DNA of 36,403 nt from assembly GCA_023664445.1 (NCBI GenBank), contig JAMPFN010000018.1:1-36403 (forward strand), written 5' to 3'. The stretch comes from Clostridium sp. (GTDB lineage: Bacteria > Bacillota > Clostridia > Oscillospirales > Ruminococcaceae). A model generated the notes under the pieces. The model was given only the letters and a program-made list of their open reading frames with translations. It made no database searches and had not been told where the DNA came from. The translations under genes were made by a program, and so were the position numbers. Positions 30,764 through 36,403 of this stretch are shown here, piece after piece; position 1 is the stretch's first letter, and the number at the start of each line of letters is the position of its first letter.

Positions 30764-31201
30764 ATGAAAAATAAACGGCAGTATAAAATTCTTGATATAA
30801 TAAAATTGCATGATGTTGAAACGCAGGAAATGCTGCAGGGACTTTTGTCGGAATATGGCTTCAAGGTGACGCAGGCGACGGTTTCAAGAGATATAAAAGA
30901 GCTGAAGCTTGTTAAGAAAATGAATAAAAACGGCATTTATAGGTATGAAGCTCCTGTTGAGAATCAATTTAAGCAGAATATTTTTGCGGATACTGTGACG
31001 AGCATCGACTACGCCGTAAATACCGTTGTTATAAAATGTCATAACGGAATGGCACAGGCGGCATGCGCGGCTCTTGACAGCATGAATTACGGCGGTATCG
31101 TCGGAACTATAGCAGGCGACGATACTATATTCGTACTTATGAGGACGGAAGCGGAAGCCAAAAAGCTTGTGAAAACATTTAAGGAATTGGTCTGGGGGTA
31201 A
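30764..31201 (+). CDS. argR: Arginine repressor family regulator
   Basis: A 145-residue protein. The N-terminal winged helix (ILDIIKLHDVETQEMLQGLL, then FKVTQATVSRDIKELKLVK) binds ARG boxes, and the C-terminal domain (GMAQAACAALDSMNYGGIVGTIAGDDTIFVL) binds arginine and forms hexamers. No arginine gene is near, and I see no clear ARG box in its own short leader. A three-codon ORF, ATG TCG GAA TGA (30756-30767), with the better-spaced ribosome site, overlaps the start by ATGA. Confidence 0.95.
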   Translation: MKNKRQYKILDIIKLHDVETQEMLQGLLSEYGFKVTQATVSRDIKELKLVKKMNKNGIYRYEAPVENQFKQNIFADTVTSIDYAVNTVVIKCHNGMAQAACAALDSMNYGGIVGTIAGDDTIFVLMRTEAEAKKLVKTFKELVWG

Positions 31202-31207
31202 TCGAAA

Positions 31208-32875
31208 ATGCTCAGGGAGGTATATATAGAAAATCTTGCGGTCATTGAAAAAGCTGTTATACCGTTTTCAGATTCGTTCAATGCTTTTACAGGTGAAACA
31301 GGCGCGGGAAAATCCATACTTATAAATGGGATAAACGCGGTTCTGGGGCAGAGAGTCACAAAAGATATCGTGAGGACAGGCAGCAAAAAGGCGGTCATAA
31401 CCGCTCTGTTTACGGGGCTTTCGGAGAATGTCTGCAATAAGCTTGACGAGCTTGGTATCTCTCATGAAAACGATGAGATAACCGTAACAAGAGAGATAGC
31501 TGCCGACGGCGGAAGCGTCGCGAGGATAAATTCAAGGACAACGACCGTTTCCATACTTCGTGAAATAGGAGATATGCTTATTACGATCCATGGTCAGCAT
31601 GACAATCAGATACTTCTTTCGCCCGAAAAGCATATCGAGGTGCTTGACGGATTCGGCGAATTGACGCAGACGCTCGAGGATTACAGATCAAGCTTCAGAA
31701 GCTTGCAGTCTATGGCAAAAAAGCTTGGCGATATGAAAAAAAACCGCATAGAAAAGCGCGACAGAGCGATCCTTTTAAAAGATCGCATAAGCGAACTCGA
31801 ACAGATAGATCTTCATTCGACAGATTACGGCGAGCTTGAAAACGAATATAATATGATACAAAATGTTGACAGGATCGCGGGCGCTGTCAGAAACATAAAC
31901 GCGGCGCTGAACGGCGACGATACCGAAAACGTCATCGATATGCTGGGTATCTGCGAAGAGGAGATAGGCGGCATCGCGGATTATTCCAATGAAGCGTCCG
32001 AGCTGTACGACAGGCTTGTTTCGCTTAAAATAGAATTGACCGATATATCTGACGAGATAAACAGGATAGGGGACAGCCTCGATATAGATGAACGCCGTTT
32101 TCAATATGTTACGTCGGCATACAACAAGATAAATCATTTTATGAAGAAATATAACTGTGATTATGAGGAGCTTGTGAAGCTTTATGACGAATCGAAAGCA
32201 GAACTGGAAACGATAGAATTTTCCGAAGAGGATATGAACAAGCTTTCTGTTGAAAAGGACAGGCTTCTTCATGAGGCGACGGAGAAGGCAAAGAACCTTT
32301 CATCACAGCGCAAAGCCGTTGCGGAGAGATTTACAAAGCAGGTCACAGAGGAACTAAGCTTTCTCGATATGCCAAACGTTGTCATAGAAATCAGGCAGGA
32401 AAGAGGAAAGCTTACCGTAAACGGTATGGACAGCATCGAATTTCTCATTTCGGCAAATAAAGGGGAAACACCCAGACCGATAGCCAAGATCGCGTCAGGC
32501 GGAGAGCTTTCAAGAATAATGCTTGCGCTCAAAAGCGTTATTGCTGAAAAGGATTCTATTCCCACGCTGATATTTGACGAGATAGATACGGGGGTAAGCG
32601 GACGGGCAGCACAGAAAATCGGGATAAAAATAAAACAGATAAGCAAAATAAGACAGATACTTTGCGTTACTCACCTTTCGCAGCTTGCGGTAATGTCGGA
32701 TAATCATCTGCTTATAGAGAAAAATGTCGTCGGCGACAGGACCGTAACGAGCGTTACGCCTCTTGATTTTGAAGGAAGAATAAAAGAGATCGCAAGAATA
32801 ATGGGCGGTGAAGATCCGAGCGACACCCTGCTGAAAAGCGCGGAGGAGGAGCTTCGGAAAGCTGCCGGAATTTAG
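31208..32875 (+). CDS. recN: DNA repair protein RecN
   Basis: A 555-residue SMC-like ATPase acting early in double-strand break repair. Walker A is GETGAGKS (about 29-36), the signature motif SGGELSRIMLALK lies near 436-448, and the Walker B segment is LIFDEIDTGVSGRAAQ. Between them is a long coiled coil. It begins six bases after the argR stop and is followed by the dnaD-like gene after about 11 bases. Confidence 0.97.
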   Translation: MLREVYIENLAVIEKAVIPFSDSFNAFTGETGAGKSILINGINAVLGQRVTKDIVRTGSKKAVITALFTGLSENVCNKLDELGISHENDEITVTREIAADGGSVARINSRTTTVSILREIGDMLITIHGQHDNQILLSPEKHIEVLDGFGELTQTLEDYRSSFRSLQSMAKKLGDMKKNRIEKRDRAILLKDRISELEQIDLHSTDYGELENEYNMIQNVDRIAGAVRNINAALNGDDTENVIDMLGICEEEIGGIADYSNEASELYDRLVSLKIELTDISDEINRIGDSLDIDERRFQYVTSAYNKINHFMKKYNCDYEELVKLYDESKAELETIEFSEEDMNKLSVEKDRLLHEATEKAKNLSSQRKAVAERFTKQVTEELSFLDMPNVVIEIRQERGKLTVNGMDSIEFLISANKGETPRPIAKIASGGELSRIMLALKSVIAEKDSIPTLIFDEIDTGVSGRAAQKIGIKIKQISKIRQILCVTHLSQLAVMSDNHLLIEKNVVGDRTVTSVTPLDFEGRIKEIARIMGGEDPSDTLLKSAEEELRKAAGI

Positions 32876-32886
32876 GAGCTGTGAAA

Positions 32887-33876
32887 ATGGAATATTGTTT
32901 TAACGGCGGCTGCTGGGGAGCGGTTTTTGCCGTTCCGAATTCAGTTGTCGATAATTATATAAAGCTTGCGAATGAAGCCTCTGTAAAGGTGCTGCTGTTT
33001 GTTTTGCGAAACAGCGGAAAGAATTTTTCCGCAAATGAGATCGCGTCCGCTTTAAATCTGACTTCGGATCAGGTGGAAGAATCGTTTGTTTTTTGGGATA
33101 ACGCAAATATAATCTCAAAGTCCGGAAATAATGACGGAGCTTCACGATCTGCCGATACTCATGAGAAACAGGATACTGATATAAATGAAAAATATGTAAA
33201 GAAAAGCGGTATGCCGTCAGGCACGGCATATTCAATAACGCCGACCGAGATAGCCGACAGGATAAGCAGATCGGAGGACGTCAGAGTCATGTTTGCAATG
33301 GCGGAAAAATGCTTCGGGCATCCGCTTAACCATACGGAGCAGAGATCGTTTATTTGGATGCATGATTATTTGGGAATGCCGGCTGATGTGATCGTGACTA
33401 TTGCGGCGTATTGTCTTTCTATAGATAAGGGAAATATAAAATACATAGAAAAAATATCTGCCAATTGGGCGGAAAACGGTATAAACACACTTGAACGCGT
33501 ACAGGAAGAGATCAAGCTTCGGGAAGAAAAAAATTCGTTTAACGGCAAGGTAATGAAGGAATTCGGCATGTCAAGGCGTCCGACGTCAAAACAGCAGGAA
33601 TTTATTGACGGCTGGAGAACTAAGGGATACAGTATGGAGCTTATAGGCTATGCGTGCGAAAAAACCATAGAAGCGATCGATAAGGTGAATTTTCCTTATA
33701 TCAACAAGATACTCGAAAGCTGGTATGAAAAGGGATTGCTTACCAAATCAAAGATAGACAGCGAAGAAAAATCTTGGAAAGAAGAAAAAAGATCTAAGAA
33801 AAATAATGAGAATGAACATTCATACGATCTGAACGAATATAAATCATTGGTGAATAATTTTGGAGATAAGCAATGA
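32887..33876 (+). CDS. DnaD-domain replication protein
   Basis: A 329-residue protein. The N-terminal winged-helix region (ASVKVLLFVLRNSGKNFSANEIASALNL) is followed by a variable linker and two DnaD/DnaB2 units (YLGMPADVIVTIAAYCLS...YIEKISANWAENGI and RTKGYSMELIGYACE...YINKILESWYEKGL). Such proteins remodel DNA for helicase loading. ATG 32887 lies well spaced after AGGAG; a GTG at 32881 is too close. It overlaps the dnaI-like gene by four bases, so the two probably act as a loading pair. Confidence 0.9.
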   Translation: MEYCFNGGCWGAVFAVPNSVVDNYIKLANEASVKVLLFVLRNSGKNFSANEIASALNLTSDQVEESFVFWDNANIISKSGNNDGASRSADTHEKQDTDINEKYVKKSGMPSGTAYSITPTEIADRISRSEDVRVMFAMAEKCFGHPLNHTEQRSFIWMHDYLGMPADVIVTIAAYCLSIDKGNIKYIEKISANWAENGINTLERVQEEIKLREEKNSFNGKVMKEFGMSRRPTSKQQEFIDGWRTKGYSMELIGYACEKTIEAIDKVNFPYINKILESWYEKGLLTKSKIDSEEKSWKEEKRSKKNNENEHSYDLNEYKSLVNNFGDKQ

Positions 33877-34862
33877 GCGGAAACAAAGAAATTTTAAATA
33901 AGGCTGTCGATATTATCAATCAGCGCCGAAACAGAGCTAAAGCTGTTAACGACATGCGTTTTGAGGAGATAAATTCAAAGATCCCCGAGATAGGCGAGAT
34001 AAATGCACAGCTTGCGAGAACAGGCATGGAGATCTTAACTGTTATGAGAAGCGGCGGGAATACTTCCGATAAGCTGTCAAAGCTTAAAGAAAGAAATCTG
34101 GAAGCGCAGCGAATGGTAAAAAATCTTTTGAAGCAAAACGGTTACCCCGAAAACTATCTGAATATAAAATATACCTGTGATAAGTGCTCGGATACGGGAT
34201 CATGCGGCGGAAAGCGGTGCGTTTGTTTTAAGGAACTGACAGCCCGTCTTTCGGCAGAGAAAATGAATGAAAGCTCTCAGATAATGCTTTGCAGCTTTGA
34301 TAAATTCAGAATTGACTACTATCAGGGGAAAACCGCTGAGGAAACGGCAAAATATCGTGAGATAATGAGCAAGATCTTTCAATACTGCAAAAATTATGCC
34401 GAAAATTTTTCAAGATCATCGGATAATATTCTTATATTCGGGAAAACGGGACTTGGAAAAACGCATCTTTCTCTTTCAATAGCAAATGAAGTTTTAAGGA
34501 ATGGTTTCAGCGTTCTGTACGATTCGACCGTAAATTATCTAAGGCAGATCGAAAAGGAACATTTCGGGCGTTCGGCGGAATATGCGGATACCCTTGAAAT
34601 GCTTTTATCAGCGGACTTGCTTATACTTGACGATCTCGGCTCTGAATTTGAAACTTCATTTTACAATTCGGTGATATATAATATTATAAATACAAGAATG
34701 TGCAGAAATATTCCGACCATAATCAGTACAAATTTGAATCATGAAGATATCCAAAAAAAATACGATGACAGGGTCGTTTCAAGGCTTTTTGCAGCGTATA
34801 ATTGTCTTGAATTTGTTGGTACGGATATTCGTCTTGTTAAAAGAAAAATGGGTGAAAAATAA
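33873..34862 (+). CDS. DnaI/DnaC-like helicase-loader ATPase
   Basis: A 329-residue protein. After a helical N-terminus there is a zinc cluster (YTCDKCSDTGSCGGKRCVCF, about 99-118), then the AAA+ domain with Walker A FGKTGLGKTHLS (about 189-200), Walker B LLILDDLGSE and a sensor segment PTIISTNLNHEDI. This is the layout of DnaI, which loads the replicative helicase. It overlaps the dnaD-like gene (ATGA). It is the last of the long plus-strand run. Confidence 0.92.
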   Translation: MSGNKEILNKAVDIINQRRNRAKAVNDMRFEEINSKIPEIGEINAQLARTGMEILTVMRSGGNTSDKLSKLKERNLEAQRMVKNLLKQNGYPENYLNIKYTCDKCSDTGSCGGKRCVCFKELTARLSAEKMNESSQIMLCSFDKFRIDYYQGKTAEETAKYREIMSKIFQYCKNYAENFSRSSDNILIFGKTGLGKTHLSLSIANEVLRNGFSVLYDSTVNYLRQIEKEHFGRSAEYADTLEMLLSADLLILDDLGSEFETSFYNSVIYNIINTRMCRNIPTIISTNLNHEDIQKKYDDRVVSRLFAAYNCLEFVGTDIRLVKRKMGEK

Positions 34863-34890
34863 TTTTTGTTGACATATCTGTATATGGTAT

Positions 34891-34986
34891 AATAAACGTA
34901 AACGTTTATTATCTTTTATCTGAAGTCCTTGCAGATTCGCAAATTATAAATTTGCTTCCTGCATATCGGACGATTATACCATAAAT
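34891..34986 (+). repeat. Structured repeat, copy C
   Basis: Immediately after a TATGGTATAAT box: hairpin AATAAACG/CGTTTATT (34891-34910), AAGTCCTTGCAGATTCG, hairpin GCAAATT/AATTTGC (34939-34955), then TGCATATCGGACGATTATACC. The stems differ in sequence from copies A, B and D but keep pairing. The right end forms a perfect 13-bp inverted repeat (34974-34986/34991-35003) with the start of copy D. Confidence 0.75.
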
Positions 34987-35001
34987 AAAAATTTATGGTA
35001 T

Positions 35002-35075
35002 AATAAGCATAATTGCTTATTAGCCTTTATTTTTGAATCAAGGATTTACTCCCCGCATATCGGACAATTATACAG
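35002..35075 (+). repeat. Structured repeat, copy D (internally deleted)
   Basis: Follows a second TATGGTATAAT: hairpin AATAAGCA/TGCTTATT (35002-35021), a T-rich stretch, a remnant AAGGATTTACTCCCCGC in place of the AAGTCCTT block, then CATATCGGACAATTATAC. It stands in tandem with copy C in a 242-base gap with no other gene. Confidence 0.65.
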
Positions 35076-35104
35076 TAATTCAAGTGAATTTCAGGAGGAA
35101 GTTT

Positions 35105-35983
35105 ATGAATATTAATACAGAAAAGCGTTTATGGGAAAATAGATATAAAATTGACGAACCGACTATTGATTCACAGCATTATCAGCTTTTTCACAAAATT
35201 GACAGACTTTTTTATTTTGTAAATAAAGGCGACTTGGAAAAGCAAAAGAAAGAATGTATGGAAACAATTAATTTTCTCGTAGACTATACTATAACACACT
35301 TTAATACCGAGGAAGCGTATCAGCGAAAAGTAAAATACTGTGATTATGAACGTCATAAAAAGCTTCACGAGCAATTTAAAGATGTCATCGATTTGTACTA
35401 CAGAAAGCTTACAAACGATTTTTCTCAAAAAACGTTGGAGTCATTTTTGGGAACGCTTCTCATATGGCTGATAACTCATGTTTACATATGTGATAAAAAA
35501 ATAGCCACAAATGAACCGATACTTGACGATACAAAATTTAATACTGCTGAAACATTTGTTAAAAAAGTATTTACCGATCTATATAATATAAAATTACTCT
35601 CCGTTGAACAATGCCTTTACAAGGGATTTGTCAACGAAAAAGTATTCATACGCACTCATATCAGAGTTAAAGAAAAACAGCATATTTTTGTCTATGCAAT
35701 GTCTGAAAGGTTCGCAAAAGCTATTTTCTGCAAGGCAAGCACTCTTGAACTGGATTCGTTTGATAATATAGGTGAATTCGAGCTTTCCTGTCTGGAAGAA
35801 ATAGCAGAAACCATATCCGCATATACTGCTGAAATCGTATCAAAGAACCATGCTTGGTCTTACCTTGACGGTAAGCTGTTTATTGAAACATACAATGAAA
35901 ACAAATATGATTTTTCCGACAGCAGTACATTTAAAGTCGAAACAGAATTCGGGAATATGGAAATGCTTTATCTTGTGGTTTGA
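35105..35983 (+). CDS. Bacteriohemerythrin-domain protein with a CheX-like C-terminal domain
   Basis: A 292-residue protein. Residues 1-135 form a hemerythrin domain with all expected iron ligands: His in IDSQHYQLF, His and Glu in THFNTEEAYQ, two His in ERHKKLHEQF, and His and Asp in WLITHVYICDKKI. Such di-iron sites bind oxygen. The remaining 150 residues (VFIRTHIRVKEKQHIFVYAMSE..., LEEIAETISAYTAEIVSK) resemble CheX/CheC phosphatase-type folds, a low-certainty call. The pair suggests oxygen sensing linked to signalling. AGGAGG precedes ATG 35105; an upstream in-frame start lies inside repeat D and lacks a site. Confidence 0.83.
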   Translation: MNINTEKRLWENRYKIDEPTIDSQHYQLFHKIDRLFYFVNKGDLEKQKKECMETINFLVDYTITHFNTEEAYQRKVKYCDYERHKKLHEQFKDVIDLYYRKLTNDFSQKTLESFLGTLLIWLITHVYICDKKIATNEPILDDTKFNTAETFVKKVFTDLYNIKLLSVEQCLYKGFVNEKVFIRTHIRVKEKQHIFVYAMSERFAKAIFCKASTLELDSFDNIGEFELSCLEEIAETISAYTAEIVSKNHAWSYLDGKLFIETYNENKYDFSDSSTFKVETEFGNMEMLYLVV

Positions 35984-36033
35984 TATTTTTTTGAGCTTGT
36001 TTTGGAAATATACCAAAAAATTGCGTATCAAGT

Positions 36034-36071
36034 AAAAAACAGGGAACGTATTGCAACGTTCCCTGTTTTTT
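36034..36071 (+). terminator. Strong bidirectional terminator
   Basis: A perfect 16-bp stem, AAAAAACAGGGAACGT and its complement, with loop ATTGCA. The A and T runs at its two sides serve the plus-strand hemerythrin gene and the minus-strand dockerin gene alike. Confidence 0.93.
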
Positions 36072-36095
36072 ATATTTTCTATATAAAGGCGTATT

Positions 36096-36403
36096 TTAAT
36101 AATTCAGAATGTCATTTGCAGCAACAGCTTTTTCAAAAAATTTGTTGAATTCTTCTTCATCAAGTTCATCTTCGGGAGGTACTCCCAATCCATACTCCAT
36201 ATTTTCCATGATCTTTCTTTTAAGCATAACGCAGTCGAACACGTTAATAATGCCGTCTTTACACAGATCGGCACGTTCAGCCGCCTTATTGTCCAGAGTT
36301 GTTTTACCGACAAGATATTCCTGCAAAAGCTTAATGTCAAGATTATTGATAAGACCGTCAAAATTCAGATCTCCCTTACCGTCGTCTAATGACTCAAAGG
36401 TAA
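36096..36403 (-). CDS. Dockerin-containing protein, C-terminal part only (runs off the window)
   Basis: About 102 residues are visible; the start lies beyond 36403. Two dockerin type I repeats are clear: GDLNFDGLINNLDIKLLQEYL and ADLCKDGIINVFDCVMLKRKIM, with Asp/Asn calcium ligands. An acidic tail follows (GVPPEDELDEEEFNKFFEKAVAANDILNY). The catalytic or binding domain the dockerin would carry is outside the window, so function is unknown. The tail beyond the dockerin is unusual, since most C-terminal dockerins end soon after the second repeat. Confidence 0.88.
   Translation of the reverse strand, partial: TFESLDDGKGDLNFDGLINNLDIKLLQEYLVGKTTLDNKAAERADLCKDGIINVFDCVMLKRKIMENMEYGLGVPPEDELDEEEFNKFFEKAVAANDILNY

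Noticed and set aside
1..36403. CRISPR array or tRNA/rRNA genes
   Set aside because: No regularly spaced direct repeats with unique spacers and no cloverleaf or rRNA-like segment were seen on either strand.

Overview
The window looks like a piece of chromosome from a spore-forming, anaerobic, low-to-middle GC Firmicute of the Ruminococcus/Oscillospiraceae kind. The evidence is a complete spoIIIA operon, a split sigK gene, two proteins with type I dockerin repeats, an LPxTG wall protein, and the clostridial order asp23-nusB-xseA-xseB-ispA-dxs-tlyA-nadK-argR-recN. The genus is inferred; no rRNA gene is present.

Left part (1-7160): accessory genes separated by hairpin-rich repeats. They are a histidine-kinase-like protein that lacks its phosphoacceptor histidine, an LPxTG surface protein with two Ig-like repeats behind a PocR/chemoreceptor-like sensor, a secreted dockerin-CAP protein, a zinc-ribbon protein, and a sugar kinase of the N-acetylhexosamine 1-kinase type.

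Centre (7185-15466): the main discovery. The sporulation sigma factor gene sigK is cut in two on the minus strand. Its N-terminal half is at 15466-15135 and its C-terminal half at 7548-7185. Between them lies a 7,586-bp sigK-intervening (skin-like) element that carries a large serine recombinase next to the C-terminal half. Joining the halves at a shared AAA restores a 231-residue SigK reading ...CIE-N-EILMHFR..., the expected SigK sequence. The same crossover would fuse the recombinase frame, with its stop codon removed, to the open frame of a two-HTH protein at the other end, so the excised circle would encode something the chromosome does not. The element also carries a HUH replication initiator, two other HTH regulators, a Ser/Thr kinase coupled to a zinc-ribbon membrane protein, a second zinc-ribbon membrane protein and a possible EVE/PUA-like protein.

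Right part (15737-36403): an EAL-HDOD signalling protein; spoIIIAA-AH behind a very good SigE promoter, interrupted between AE and AF by about 430 bp of repeats; then a long tight plus-strand run of core genes (asp23, nusB, TsaD-like, xseA, xseB, ispA, PAP2-like, dxs, tlyA, nadK, argR, recN, dnaD-like, dnaI-like). After two copies of a structured repeat come a hemerythrin-domain protein and the C-terminal end of another dockerin protein.

How the parts fit: the spoIIIA complex is built under SigE in the mother cell during engulfment, and SigK acts later in the same cell. Here SigK can only be made after the element is excised, so the cell appears to use DNA rearrangement as a developmental switch. 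Dispersed repeats are common throughout. One family (at about 15.6, 22.5, 34.9 and 35.0 kb) keeps two hairpins by compensatory base changes.
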